A stretch of 64,000 nucleotides of DNA from Closterium sp. NIES-65 (lineage: Eukaryota; Streptophyta; Zygnematophyceae; Desmidiales; Closteriaceae), in NCBI GenBank assembly GCA_948144175.1, contig CANXME010002185.1:248001-312000 (forward strand), in the 5' to 3' direction. The notes below the pieces were generated by a model. It saw only the letters and a list, made by a program, of their open reading frames with translations. It made no database searches and had not been told where the DNA came from. The number at the start of each line of letters is the position of its first letter. Within the stretch, counting starts at the first letter, position 1. Shown piece after piece: positions 10,201 to 21,148 of the stretch. Both the position numbers and the translations under genes were made by a program.

Positions 10201-12395
10201 GCGACGAGGTTGGCGCTTCGGTGGACTTCACGTTGAGTCGGATTCAGCTGTTGTGCGGGTGTTGGTGGTGCTTCGTTGACTGTGACTGGTGTCGTTGTTT
10301 CTGCTGCTGCTGATGTTGTTGCTGCTGCCGATGTTGTTACTGCTGCCGATGTTGTTGCTGCTGATGTCGATGTTGTTACTGCTGCCGATGTTGTTGCTGC
10401 TGATGTCGATGTTGTTACTGCTGCCGATTGTCGAATTGTTGCTAATGCTCGTGTTCGTTCTGCTTCAGGAATGGTGTGCGAGTACCAGAAGCCTCCCGGG
10501 CTGAAGTCGGGGTCGAGATCCGGAGGGTGTGTCCAATCAGTGAAATTCACGATGGCGTCGCTGTCTGCAGTGCCGAGGTCAGGAACGAAGTCGAGGACGA
10601 AGACGTTGTTCTTCAGCACTGCTTTTCCGATGTAGAGACCGCCTCTCCCGTGGTAAAGCTTGAACTCCTGGGTCGTGCTGTCGGCTTCCAGATGAATTCC
10701 TTTCGCCATCAACTGGCTAACGCTCAGTAAGTTGTAGCCGAGTCCTTCAGCGATGAGTACCTTAGACATGTGCAGTATGACGTTTGTTTCTCTTGACTGA
10801 AGTTGTACCACTCCTTGTCTTCGTGTGCGCAGGTTTTGGTTGTTGGCAACCGTGATGATTACTTCCCGTTGGAGTCGATGTTCGCGTTGTACGAAACGCC
10901 CGGACGAGCACATGTGTTGCCCGCAGCAACTGTCCAAGAACCAGGTGTCTTGGCCGGACGGTTCACTTTGAGCGATGGCGGCGTACGTTGGATTCGGCTG
11001 GAGTAGCTCACGGCGAGGCGTTCTGTTGTCAAGCTCTTCTTCCGGTGAGTAGTGTGGTGGTGATTCGGTTGTACACGAATCGGTTATCTTCGTCATGCAG
11101 TTGATTATGTTTCTTGCTCCTCGTGCAGGTTGTGAAGTTGTTGAAGCTTGAATAGTGGTCGTCGCACTTGCTTGTGTTGAAGCCATTTGGGAGCTTGAAG
11201 GTCGAAGTTGTCGCTGTGATGCCGTTGATTGCTGACGATTCGGGCAGTGTGTGCGCGGGTGCCCTGAAGTCTTGCAGATGTGGCAGAAAGGAGGTACTAT
11301 CTTCGGTTGTTGCTGTCGGTTGTTATAATTGCTGTGTCGTCGTTGAGTGTGGAATGCGAACTCTGATACTGTCGTTTTCTTCCTGTGTCGTTCTTCCTGC
11401 AGGTCCATATCTTGTTGCTCGGCATGTATTTCGGCGCAGAGTGCAGCTTCAGAGATTCTTCCGTGGGCTCGAAGAATGGCTTTGGTGGCGCGCCACTGAG
11501 GACCAAGCCCACCAATGATGACTGTCACGAAGGCGTCTTCAGAGATTGACCCTCCGCATCGAAGCAGCTTGTCGCGTAGTTCGCGACATCGGCTGATATA
11601 CGCCAGCCCTTTTTCTCCTGGTTTCATTTCAACTGTCGTCAACTGCGCCATTAACCTGCTCTGGTTTACACTGTCTGTTGCTTGATACAGGTTCTTCAGA
11701 TGGCTGTACGCGAGCTCCGCCGAGTTGCCGAAGGTCCGGTAAGAGCGAATGTTCTGCTGCTGAGTTGGTGTCACGTTCCTCAATAGGATTGTATACGCCA
11801 TCATTGATTGATACGTATACTGCTGCTTTTCATATTGTGTCCCGTTGGCTGGATACTGCAGGGACCCGTCGAAGAAGCCGAGTATCTGCGCGCCCTCCAT
11901 CATCAGCTCGAATTCAAAGGACCAGGTAAAGAAGTCTTTGCCGTCGAAGGGTCTTGACGTTTGCAGTTTTAAGACGTGTGCAAACTGCGACTGAACTTGA
12001 AGTGCGTCCAGTGGTCTTTCTTGTCCAGGTGAAGGTTGCGGGTGGGGCACGAAGCTGATTGACCCGCGCTCGTACGGAGCAAAGGTAGGTTGCTGCTGCT
12101 GGTTTCCTCGCGCATATGACGACCCATCAAGACTCATGGGTGTCGCTCCATTGTTGCTGTTGTGTGTTTGTGCAGGTCCCGACTGCTGGTGTTGTTCGTA
12201 GAAGGACATGAAGGAGAAAAATTTCTCCATCATGTTCTGGTCAAAGTCCGAAGGGTGGTTCATGGGGGTTTCGGTTGACGTTCCTCTTGGTCTTGTTGCC
12301 GTGCCTTCTTCTGTCTGCAGGCCAGAGGCTGGCGGTGGAGTAGGAGTAGTGCCCGAGGAGCCATTAGGGGAGCTCCTTTCCTTGTTTGTTGCCAT
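7218..12395 (-). CDS. Copia A Gag-Pol polyprotein, 1725 aa
   Basis: One uninterrupted frame. Order: a Gag of the copia/UBN2 type (about 100-330); a zinc knuckle CHIC...GHPRTHC (371-384); protease around WFLDSCCGQHM (D488); the pre-integrase His/Cys region (WHARTGHPS); integrase with D828, D890 (QSDGGGEY) and E926 (GVAERLN), a 35-residue D-E spacing as expected; reverse transcriptase with GKWVFRIKTK, a QIDVANAF segment and YVDD at 1390-1393; RNase H with DADHAGD and a TKHIALRYFF end. All catalytic residues I can check are present, except that the protease has DSCC where DSGA is usual. Domain order INT-RT-RH marks it as Ty1/copia. The start was taken at the ATG 56 bases inside the 5' LTR border. 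Confidence 0.95.
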   Translation of the reverse strand: MATNKERSSPNGSSGTTPTPPPASGLQTEEGTATRPRGTSTETPMNHPSDFDQNMMEKFFSFMSFYEQHQQSGPAQTHNSNNGATPMSLDGSSYARGNQQQQPTFAPYERGSISFVPHPQPSPGQERPLDALQVQSQFAHVLKLQTSRPFDGKDFFTWSFEFELMMEGAQILGFFDGSLQYPANGTQYEKQQYTYQSMMAYTILLRNVTPTQQQNIRSYRTFGNSAELAYSHLKNLYQATDSVNQSRLMAQLTTVEMKPGEKGLAYISRCRELRDKLLRCGGSISEDAFVTVIIGGLGPQWRATKAILRAHGRISEAALCAEIHAEQQDMDLQEERHRKKTTVSEFAFHTQRRHSNYNNRQQQPKIVPPFCHICKTSGHPRTHCPNRQQSTASQRQLRPSSSQMASTQASATTTIQASTTSQPARGARNIINCMTKITDSCTTESPPHYSPEEELDNRTPRRELLQPNPTYAAIAQSEPSGQDTWFLDSCCGQHMCSSGRFVQREHRLQREVIITVANNQNLRTRRQGVVQLQSRETNVILHMSKVLIAEGLGYNLLSVSQLMAKGIHLEADSTTQEFKLYHGRGGLYIGKAVLKNNVFVLDFVPDLGTADSDAIVNFTDWTHPPDLDPDFSPGGFWYSHTIPEAERTRALATIRQSAAVTTSTSAATTSAAVTTSTSAATTSAAVTTSAAATTSAAAETTTPVTVNEAPPTPAQQLNPTQREVHRSANLVASFYSNSDAYQRSPGHRASEEIWHARTGHPSNTVLNNTIRAGVLDKDSLLLPDGRELQKARGTCLICPEADLPHRPFASHHNPSAPAYAPLEKVYSDILYNREPGQVNYNYTITFIDAATRYVWHRNLPSRDMALAAFAAWLPIAERESGTQLKIFQSDGGGEYTSHRFKQFLAERGIKQLLSLPYAYQQQGVAERLNRTLQNSMRKLLRGMRLPNHQWPAAMDHAVMLHNLLSSSSLPNNASPHLLWTGKQGSTKMLRVFGCMVQYRPPEARAGRFSQRAQWGLHLGIEKNYNAWRIFDVHTKETVAARDVIFYERLTLQTYLANLHENRDLTSGFRGDRAFASAADEADWDEQNVDNASAEAGPLPYCSVNVPMDEENPRDSNNAEVFYHFADTGYVTPATVNTNEAERIGPNFIPDPEAGDEAAYPEDPELPRYSQTGLQILGLVTAVHGNTRSSLPQEPATVQQALGGEHREKWREAMDRELKALEERNTWKVVPVSVARNKTILTGKWVFRIKTKADGTIEKIKARWVVRGFDQEQGRDFTETFAPVSRHTSLRILLAIAAMKKKKLRQIDVANAFLYAPVDAEIYVELPHGSHGEPNRICQLLKSLYGIKQAPRLWQQYLHVRLIRIGFSQLPHDQGMYRLTKGSDYVLLIVYVDDLLYIGSTDGIATWFEGELQKDLTLTVSSTVTQYLGLNIREEENAIYLSAEKYADTIAKRFSLTPSAISTPYRYTSGTEKERTTLLKPAGIRDYQKKLGCLLFAAVTCRPDLSYSASQLATYLKKPEAEHLAELDRALHYFVSTATIGLTYHKSAATPTKLIGYVDADHAGDTDNRRSRTGYVYRLEPIGPISWQSSKQELIALSSAEAEYIALCSATKEGLYLRELLEEAKLAELPSFTVFCDNQSAIRIANKNGFANRTKHIALRYFFVKDEIEKGKLDLSYCPTSEMAADYLTKKLGKQKFEYCMMLTGQGHVTSSDTPEAKGSVGNNKS
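7240..7252 (-). promoter_or_regulatory. Copia A polypurine tract
   Basis: On the - strand GAAGCGAAGGGGAG directly precedes the 3' LTR, the place and composition of a plus-strand primer. It overlaps the coding frame. Confidence 0.75.
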
Positions 12396-12439
12396 GTCTT
12401 GTAATGATCTTGAAAAAAGGAGTAGAGTTTCCCTTGTCA

Positions 12440-12451
12440 GCTCTCATACCA
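12440..12451 (-). promoter_or_regulatory. Copia A primer-binding site
   Basis: TGGTATGAGAGC on the - strand, immediately after the 5' LTR. It differs at one position from TGGTATCAGAGC, the usual site for initiator methionine tRNA in plant copia elements. Confidence 0.8.
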
Positions 12452-12891
12452 TGTTGGGCTGAGATAGCCCCTTAGGATCTTTGCAAGGGATAACTTTAGG
12501 TGAAGTAGTTGTAATAGCGGAAGCGTTTAGTGAAGAATTTGAACCGACCTTGCACTGGTGTGTGAGAGCAAAGTTGATTGAATTAAACAAGCAAATACAA
12601 GGAGTTATATAAGAGTACAGGGAATACGAATAGATATGTAGATAACTGTATTGCTGTTGCGGTTCGATACAGTGCGACTCGGGCAACTGCTCTGTAGCGA
12701 GTCAGTTGTGTGTCCTTAACTGTCGCGCTGTAATTGTCGAGTCAAAGGTCAGCGACCTTTGACTTTCTCGTAACCTCCAGGCGGTTACCCTAACCTCCGA
12801 GGTTGACTTGATGCTCCGATTGGGACTGCTTCGCTTGGTGCCTTGGGTTTTGATACGACAGAAGCGCACTTAGGACTTATTGTTTCCAACA
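12452..12891 (-). repeat. Copia A 5' LTR
   Basis: 440 bp, identical by eye to the 3' copy at 6800-7239, followed by the TSD ggttt at 12892-12896. Confidence 0.95.
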
Positions 12892-12896
12892 GGTTT

Positions 12897-13073
12897 GAGG
12901 GTATGCTGATGGATCAGCGTGCCCCTGCCAACCAGGTGTCCAAATCAGCGTTGGTGGTTTTCAATATACTGATCCTGTCAGGGTAAAATTTTCCACTGTA
13001 CTGATCCTTCAGTGTAAAAAAGTCCAAAATAAATATACCTAACCTAACCTACCTAACTAGTACTACTAGAGAA
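12897..13073. repeat. hAT left subterminal region
   Basis: Between copia A and the end of the transposase gene. It holds repeated CTGAT/ATCAG and CAGTGTAA motifs (GATCAGCG, AATCAGCG, TACTGATCC twice, TTCAGTGTAA). Similar motifs lie at the other hAT end (24100-24280). Such clusters typically bind hAT transposases. Confidence 0.5.
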
Positions 13074-14126
13074 CTAGCTCATGTCATCATCTGAAGAAGA
13101 AACGCTACTGCTACTGCTGCCATCATCATCACTCTCACTGTCATCGCCTGCAGAACCACTCATGCCCTCGTCTAGCTCCTCCTCCACCTGCACCAGCCGG
13201 CGGCCACTCCCCTTAACAAACTTGGCCTTGGCCCGCTCCTTCTCTGGCGCAGCTTGCTCCTTGCGCTTGCTGGGGCGCCTGTTCCTGGTACTCCGCCAGA
13301 TGTCCACCACCTTGTCCCAGTCCATGTCGTAGTCGAGCAGCGACATCGCCATCAAATCTCCCAGCTTGGCGTTGCAGAGACTCGTCCGGCGCCACGACTT
13401 TATCACATTCTGGCGGGAAAACCCGCGCTCGCACTCGACTGTGCTGAGCGGCAGTACATCGACGGCAGCCCACAGACGGACTAGGTTGGGGTAGCTGGTT
13501 TGCCAGTCGCTGGTCTGCAAAATGGCCTTCAAGCCTGCGTGAAAGGGCTGCTCTTCCTTGGGCGCAGTGGAGAGCACCGGCAGGAACGTGCGCAGCTCCG
13601 CTCGAGCTGCACGCTTCTGGACACCTGCCAAACAGGAGAGCACAACCGGGTAGAAAGTCAAGCTCTCAACATGGCAATAACGCAACCACGGAGACGGCTA
13701 CGCATACACGCAGAGCATAGGGGTTCCGTCTCTAGCTCACCTGGCAAGATCGTGTCCCGGTTCTTGGCCTGGAACACATGGACGAGGCCGTGCAGGTGCT
13801 CCTTGCACTCGGCGTCTCTAGCCTCGGCGCCCCTCGGCCACGAGCGGGGCATGAAGAGCTTCGCCCCGTTCAAGCGCGTCAGGTCTCCCAAGCGCAGCTC
13901 GAGGTTGTACACCAGCTCGCGGGCGAAGGAGCGGCAGCAGGTGTAGCAGCCTTGCATGTCCCCGCTGCTGGTGGTGTATCCCTTCACGGCCTCCTCGTGC
14001 AGGTCGAACTTGTGTACCCGGGCCTCACCATCCTTGTCCACCCCCTCCACAGTCACTTCATGGCAGTCCGGGGAGGCGTGCCGCGCGAGGAATGCAGACA
14101 GCAGCTCGCTGGTCCCACCGCCAAAC

Positions 14127-14256
14127 TGTCAGATTATTATAGCTGATGCATGTTTGTAGGCTATAGTGGGGTAGCACATATGGGGTACAGCTTTCTAGGG
14201 TTGTATTTGTACCCAACCCTGACTTAGTCATTTCATTCCTGGTCATTTATTTCACA
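14127..14256 (+). repeat. Copia B 5' LTR
   Basis: 130 bp, TG...CA. The core GGCTATAGTGGGGTA (14159-14173) is followed after 8 bases by GGGGTAC. It is directly followed by the primer-binding site TGGTATAGAGC (14257-14267). Confidence 0.95.
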
Positions 14257-14269
14257 TGGTATAGAGCGA

Positions 14270-14300
14270 GTTCCCTGTGGGAACGTTGCCTAGGGCCCAC
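14270..14300 (+). promoter_or_regulatory. Copia B leader hairpin and GGGCCC palindrome
   Basis: GTTCCCTGTGGGAAC (14270-14284) can form a tight stem-loop three bases after the primer-binding site; GGGCCCAC follows at 14293. The same arrangement exists in copia E, F and H. A role in RNA dimerisation or packaging is inference. Confidence 0.5.
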
Positions 14301-15293
14301 CGAAGCGCGCCCCGAGGCGCGCATTTTTTTTTAGCGACCCCTCGAGTCGCCCTTTCCCTCGTGGCCCCGCCGTCCCTCAGACGCGGCCCTGCCACCCCTT
14401 CTGATCGCGGCCCCGCCACCCGATCCCGGCCCCGCCGCCACGTCGCGGCCCCGCCTCCCGATCGCGGCCCCGCCGCCCGCTACGACGCGGCCCCGCCGCC
14501 TGCTCTGACGCGGCCCCGCCGCCACCTCTTACGCGGCCCCGCCGCCACCTCTGACGCGGCCCCGCTGCCTGATCTGACGCGGCCCCGCCGCCACCTCTGA
14601 CGCGGCCCCGCCGCCTGATCTGACGCGGCCCCGCCGCCGCCTCTGACGCGGCCCCGCCGCCTGATCTGACGCGGCCCCGCCGCCTGATCTGACGCGGCCC
14701 CGCCGCCGCCTCTGACGCGGCCCCGCCGCCTGCTCTGACGCGGCCCCGCCGCCCACTACGACGCGGCCCAGCCGCCGACTACGCCGCGGCCCCGCCGCCC
14801 ACTACGCCGCCGGCCCCGCCGCCTGCTCAGCCGCGGCTCCGCCGCCCTCTCTGCCGGCTCCGCCGCTCCACCAGCCGCGGCCCCGCCGTCCCCGCCGCTG
14901 CACCTGCCGGCCCTGCTCCTTCGGCCCCGCTGCCCCTGATCTCGCGGCCCCGCCACCCTACCTGCAGCAGCCGAGCCGCCCACCTGCAGCAGCCGAGCAG
15001 CAGTGCAGCCGAGCCGCCCCGCACCCGAGCCGCCCTGCCGCCGAGCCGCCCGGGAGCCGAGCCGCCCTACACCCGAGCCGCCCTGCCGCCGAGCCGCCCG
15101 GGAGCCGAGCCGCCCTGAACCAGAGCCGCCCTGCCGCCGAGCCGCCCGGGAGCCGAGCCGCCCAGCAGCCGAGTCGCTGAGTCGCCGAGCCGCCCTTCTG
15201 CAGAGTTGTCCGGCTTGCCCTGCCTGGTGAGCACAGTCCCACTGTCACTGCGTGCTCTTCCCCTACTGCTTGCACTGCTTCGCTGTCGTCGTC
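14301..15293 (+). repeat. Copia B GC-rich minisatellite leader
   Basis: A 23-bp unit of the type GACGCGGCCCCGCCGCCTG is repeated about ten times (14510-14760). A second array follows (about 15000-15190), based on GAGCCGCCCTGCCGCC. A T-run follows the GCGCGCC...GGCGCGC hairpin near 14306. Open frames here are by-products of composition. Confidence 0.85.
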
Positions 15294-18200
15294 ATGGCTA
15301 CCCCTAGTGTCCTAGCTTTTGACGCTGAGGGTCGCGCCATTGACTTTGAGGTCTGGGTAGACGACCTGCAGTTGTTTTTACAGTGCGATAGGGCAGACGA
15401 CCTCTCTCTCTTTGACCTTACCTCTGGCGCCTCTCCTGCTCCTGCTGCTGATGCTGATCCCACTGTGCGCTCTCAGTGGGCCACCCGCGATGCTGCTGCA
15501 CGTCTTGCTGTGCGTCGCCACCTCCCTACCTCTGAGCGCGCGCACTTTAGCCAGTACAAGAGTGCTCAGACCTTGTACGACGCTGTAGTTGCGCGCTACT
15601 CCTCCCCTGCCACTGCTGCACTGAGCCGTCTCATGCTTCCCTACCTCTTTCCTGACCTCTCTGCCTTTCCCACTGTCGCTGACCTCATTACGCACCTCCG
15701 CACTAGTGACACTCGCTACCGCGCCGCCCTTCCTGCTGAGTTCTGCGCTAAGAACCCCCCCCCCATGTACATCACTCTCTACTACGTAGTCGCACGCCTC
15801 CCTGACTCCCTTCGCTTAGTCAGGGACCACTTTCTCGCAGTCTGTCCCACCACCCTCACCGTCGACGTCCTCGAGAAGGCCCTCCTAGCAGCGGAGAAGA
15901 GCATAGTCGCTGTAGGAGCTTCTCGTGGAGACCCTCGCACCCCCATCTTTGAGGGGTGCTCTCCTTCCCCCTTGCTGCCCTCTGTTGCCTCTGCTGCTGC
16001 TGCCGACCTGCTTGGTCTTGAGTCAGTCGGCGCGGCGTCTGCCCCTAGTGGGAGACGTCGCTCTGGCAAGGGCAAGGGGGGCAAGGGTGCGGGTGGAGCT
16101 GGAGGGGGCGGTGGCGGTGGCGGCGGAGGCGGCGGAGGGAGTGGGGGTGGCGGCGGGAGTGGTGGCGGGGGTGGTGGTGGTGGTGGCAGCAGCGGCGGAG
16201 GCGGCGGTGGTGGTGGCAGCGGTGGTGGTGGTGGCAGCGGCCGAGGTGGAGGCGGCGGAGGAGGCAGCGGAGGAGGCGGTGGTGGTGGAGGGGGTGGAGC
16301 TGGTCGGGGTGGTACCCAGCAGCGGAACGGCGGTGGTGGTGGCCAGCGCTCGCAGCAGCAGCAGCAGCAGCGTTCGCGGGACATCCCTCCGCCTCAGCAG
16401 CTTGGTGAGTGGTACACTCAGCGTTAGAGGGGTGGGGGTACTGGTCCTTGCACCTACGTCCTTCGTTCCGGCGACCGCGCGGGTGAGCAGTGTGGGGGTG
16501 CCCACCCCACTCAGCGCTGTTTTGGCCACCTGACGGACGCTTGGCGTCAGCAGTTCCCCGGGGCTAGTGAGATCCCTCGCTGGGATGAGCTTCTTAGGGC
16601 TGGTGTAGCGATCTTTGATCTTGATTTTGATGCTATCCTTGCTGCTGTGTATGCTGTGACTATTAGTGAGGAGACTGAGGGTTACCGGTGTTTCCAGCCC
16701 GACCCGGGCATTGGTACTGCTGCGCTAGGTGCTTGTGAGGCTGCTGCTCTAGGTGCCAGTGCGTTTGCGCTCTCAGGTACTGGTGAGACTGCGCTCTCAG
16801 GTACTGCGTCGCCCTCGTCCTCCCTTACTTTCACACTTGACTCTGGGGCTTCTCGCTCCTTCTTTCGAGACCGCACCACCCTTACGCCGCTTGGCCGGCC
16901 GGTTGCCGTCTCCCTGGCTGACCCCTCTGGGGGTCCTGTCCTCTCTCACTTCTCCACTGTCCTCCCGTGTCCGGCTGCCCCTTCGGGCACCCTGTCTGGT
17001 CTGTACCTTCCCTCGTTCTCTACGACCTTGGTGAGTGGCGCGGACCTGCAGGATGTGGGGGTTCACCAGTTCACTCCTGCGAGTCAGCGGGTGACCCACT
17101 GCACGGAGGCACGCACAGGCCGACACCTGGCCACGTTCTCGCGTCGGCCGGGGTCGAGTCTCTACACCCTGACCGTTGAGTCTCCTCCTGTCCCTGCGTC
17201 TGGTCAGGTGGCTGCGTCAGGTCAGGTACTTGCTGCTGCGTCCCGGTCAGGTCCTGAGTCTGCCCCCTGTTCTTGTCGCCTCCTGTCTCACGAGACTCTC
17301 CTTTGGCACCACCGTCTTGGCCACCCCTCCTTGCCCCGTCTTCGGAGCATGGCTTCCCGTGTCCTTGTCTCTGGTCTTCCCCAGTCTCTCCCTCCCCTTC
17401 CCTCCGGGCCAGGACCTTCCTGTGTCCCCTGTGTCGAGGGTCGCCTCAGGGCTGCTCCTCACTCCTCCCAGTTCCCCCCGACAGAGGCTCCTCTGTAGAC
17501 GCTTCACATGGACGTGTGGGGCCCAGCCCTCGTCCGTGGGCAGGGTCACGAGCGCTACTTTCTGTTGGTGGTTGACGACTACTCGCGTTACACCACAGTC
17601 CTCCCCTTGCGCAGCAAGGGTGCTGTCACTGAGGTGCTGATCGACTGGATCCGCGAGGCTCGTCTCCAGCTCAGGAAGAGCTTCGGCTCGGACTTTCCTG
17701 TTCTGCGTCTGCACTCGGACAGAGGCGGAGAGTTCTCCTCGCGCCTTCTGCGAGACTACTGGCGTGCACGGGGGATCCGCCAGACCTTCACGCTTCCGGA
17801 CTCTCCACAGCAAAATGGGATTGCTGAGTGCCGCATTGGCATGGTCATGGATGTCGCTCGTACGTCCATGATGCATGCGGCTGCCCCCCATTTTCTGTGG
17901 CCGTTTGCCGTGAGGTACGCGGCGCATCAGCTCAACCTTCACCCCAGGGTCTCTCGGCCCGCGATGTCCCCAGTCTTGCTGTGGACGGAAAGGTTGGCGA
18001 TGCGTCGGCGTTCCGTGTCTGGGGATCTCGGGCGTTTGTCCGCGACTTGTCCGCGGACAAGCTGTCCCCTCGTGCTGCTCCCTGTGTCTTCCTTGGCTTC
18101 CCCACTGACGCTCCAGGGTGGCAGTTTTACCACCCCTCCTCTCGTCGTGTTCTGTCCTCCCAGGACGTCACGTTCGACGAGTCAGTCCCCTTCTACCGCC

Positions 18201-21148
18201 TCTTCCCCTACCGCACTCCTTCCCTCCCCCCTTCGCCGGACTTCCTTGTACCGGTTCCCCCCCCGGTAGACCCCCTCCCCCCTCAGGTTCCTGCCCCCTC
18301 AGGTGTGTCCCAGGTAGACGCAGTTGACCCGGTCGAGGTTACTGGTGACTCTGGTGCTGCTGCGGGTGCTGAGCCTGGGGGTGCTGACTCTGGGGGTGCT
18401 GTGCGCGGGGATGCCGGGCCTGGAGGTGCTGCTACTGGGGGTGCTAAGCCTGGGGGTGCTGGGCCTAGGGGTACTACTACGGAGGGTGCTGAGCCGGGGG
18501 CTGCTGTGCCTGGAGCTGCTGAGCCTGGGGGTGCTGAGTTGGGAGCTGCTGAGCCTGGGAGTGCTGAGCCTGGGGTTTCTCCTCCGCCTGCGTCTCGACG
18601 GGAGCCCCTCTCTCCACAGGAGCTGCGCGAGTGGTTTGCTCGCCGCTGGAGGCATGCTGCTGGAGCTGGAGCTTCTTCGACCGTCGAGGGTGCTGGTGCT
18701 GCCGGTCCCGGAGCTGCTGGGCCTGCGGGTCCTCCTGGAGCTGGAGCTGCTGAGGGTGTTGGTGCTGAGACCACTGCTGTCTGTCCTCGCGGTGGTTCAG
18801 CTGCTGGTACTGCTGGAGGTCCTGCCGCTGGAGGTGTTGGTGGCGCTGGTGCTGTCGATGAGGGTGCTGGTGCTGTCCCTGCTGAGTCTGGAGCTGCCGC
18901 GCGGCCTCGGCCGTACTTCGTTCCGCTCCTGCAGCAGGTTCTTGGTCTTTCTCCTCCGGTAGAGTGTCCATAGCCTGTCCAGTCGCAGTCACTGTCGGAG
19001 CCTTCCTCTCCTCTGCCTGCTCCCTCTCCTTACACTGGTCCTACTGGAGGTCTTACTGAGCGTCGTGAGCCTGCGTCTCGTCCCGCGTCGCCTGTTCGTG
19101 CTGCTCGCGCTAGTGGTCGCGCTTCGCGTCAGCGTCCTCCTCCTGTCCCTGGCACGCACCGGATGTCTCTGCGTCCGTCCACTGCTCCTCTGCGTGCCCC
19201 TTTGCCTTCTCCTCCCGAGTCCTCTCTTCCTGCGCTTGCCGACCCTGAGTCGGACTCTCTTCGTGCTGCCAGTCCTACTGTCACGCGTCTGCTTGCTACT
19301 GTCGTCACTGACCCCTCGTTTGAGTCCACTGCTGCGTCTGCTCTTGTCACTGAGCTCGTCGACTTTGCTGCTCGCTGTCGTCTAGACTACGCTGCTAGTC
19401 TTGTTGCTGAGTCTGCGTCTGTCTGTCCTCCGTCCGTCGGGGGTGAGTGTGCTCTTGGCACGGACGTCCTAGAGGACAGGCAGGAGGAGTTACAGTGTCT
19501 GGCTGCTGCTTCACCTCATCTCGCGTCTGTACTGCTTGCTCCTGAGGGAGACCCGGATGCACTAGACATCCCGACTCCGCGTTCTTACGCGGAGGCCGTA
19601 GAGGGTCCCTACTCCTCTCAGTGGCAGGCAGCTATGGATGCAGAGATGGCTTCCTGGAAGTCCACAGGCACCTACGTTGACGCAGTTCCCCCTCCTGGGG
19701 CGAACATCGTCAGTGGCATGTGGATCTTCCGGGTGAAGCGGCCGCCGGGCTCTCCACCTGTCTTCAAGGCGCAGTACGTTGCTCGTGGCTTCAGCCAGCG
19801 GCAGGGAGTTGACTACTTTCAGACCTTCTCTCCCACCCCGAAGATGACCACTCTTCGGGTGCTGCTGCACATAGCCGCTCAGCGCGACTACGAGCTTCAC
19901 TCTCTCGACTTCAGCACTGCGTTCCTGCAGGGTAGCCTGCACGAGGAGATCTGGCTGCGCCGTCCACCTGGCTTCACTGGGACTTTCCCTCCTGGCACCC
20001 AGTGGAGCCTCCGACGGCCAGTCTACGGTCTCCGCCAGGCACCGCGTGAGTGGCACGACACACTGAGGACTACGCTTGCGGCTCTTGGGTTTGCTCCCTC
20101 TACTGCTGACCCGTCGCTGTTTCTGCGCACCGACACTTCACTGCCGCCGTTCTACATCCTCGTGTACGTCGACGACTTGGTCTTTGCCACAGCGGACACT
20201 GCTGGACTCGCCTACGTGAAGTCCGAGCTACTGAAGAGACACACGTGCACAGACCTGGGTGAACTGCGCAGCTACCTTGGCTTGCAGATCACTCGGGACA
20301 GAGCACGCCGCACCATCACCTTGACTCAGTCACACATGGTGCAGCAGGTCCTTCAGCGCTTCGGCTTCACGTACTCCTCGCCTCAGGCCACTCCTCTGCC
20401 TACTCGCCACTCACTCTCAGCTCTGCCTTCGGATGAGTCCGTAGAGTCGAGTGGCCCGTACCCAGAGCTTGTTGGCTGCCTCATGTACCTGATGACCTGC
20501 ACACGACCTGACCTTGCATACCCTCTGAGCATTCTTGCACGCTATGTTGCTCCTGGGAGACACCGACCAGAGCACATGGCTGCAGCGAAGAGGGTATTGC
20601 GCTACCTGTGCAGTACGTCGGGCATGGGGCTAGTGCTTGGAGGGCGGAGTCCAGTGGTCCTTACAGGCCACGCGGACGCTTCTTGGGCTGACGACCAGGC
20701 TACGCAGCGGTCGTCACAGGGTTACACCTTCAGTCTTGGTTCCGGCTCTGTCTCGTGGCGGTCTACTCGTTCGTCTTCGGTTCTCAGCTCCAAATGTGAG
20801 GCTGAGATCTACGCCGGGGCCATGGCTGCACAGGAGCTTCGCTGGCTCACCTACCTGCTGACTGACCTTGGAGAGCCGCCTCGTTCTCCTCCAGTGCTGT
20901 ACGTAGACAACAAGGCCATGCTGGCCTTGTGTCGAGAGCAGCGCTTGGAGCACAGAACGAAGCACATTGCTCTCCGCTACTTCCTTGCTCGTAAGCTGCA
21001 GCAGCGTGGTCAGTTGCGACTTGCGTACGTGGCCTCTGAGGCCAACACTGCTGATGTGTTCATTAAGGCACTCGCGCCTTGTGACCATCAGCGCTTCTGC
21101 ACCCAGCTGGGTCTTGTGCCTGTCTTGCCTCACTTGCTCTCTTCTTGA
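15294..21148 (+). pseudogene. Copia B gag-pol, three TAG stops and a frameshift
   Basis: Starts MATPSVL. Order: Gag (about 1-250), a Gly-rich tract (about 16080-16320), a short QQLGEWY motif, a Cys/His motif, protease LDSGASRSFF, pre-integrase HRLGHPS, integrase (HMDVWGP, LHSDRGGEF, QNGIAE), a Gly/Ala/Glu/Pro-rich linker, reverse transcriptase (VYVDDLVF) and RNase H ending at TGA 21148. The stops at 16425-16427, 17496-17498 and 18971-18973 each replace a CAG that is present in copia H or F. A one-base loss near 17987 shifts the frame within integrase. The second half (19163-21148) is open. Otherwise the coding region is nearly perfect, which fits the identical LTRs. Confidence 0.92.

Larger units (their letters stand above)
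6800..12891 (-). mobile_element. Copia A: full-length, apparently intact family 1 element
   Basis: 6092 bp with two 440-bp LTRs (6800-7239 and 12452-12891) that look identical base for base, and a perfect 5-bp TSD ggttt (6795-6799, 12892-12896). It carries one open gag-pol frame, a tRNA primer-binding site and a polypurine tract. All signs point to a very recent insertion that may still be autonomous. Confidence 0.95.

Noticed and set aside
14301..15293. Minisatellite leaders resembling CRISPR or gene arrays
   Set aside because: Units are contiguous without unique spacers, and lie inside a retrotransposon leader.
15782..16533. Pro-rich or Thr-rich antisense frames over the Gly-rich Gag tracts (also 30958-31696, 46803-47500, 50879-51627)
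   Set aside because: They are complements of GGT/GGC repeats and are not conserved as proteins.
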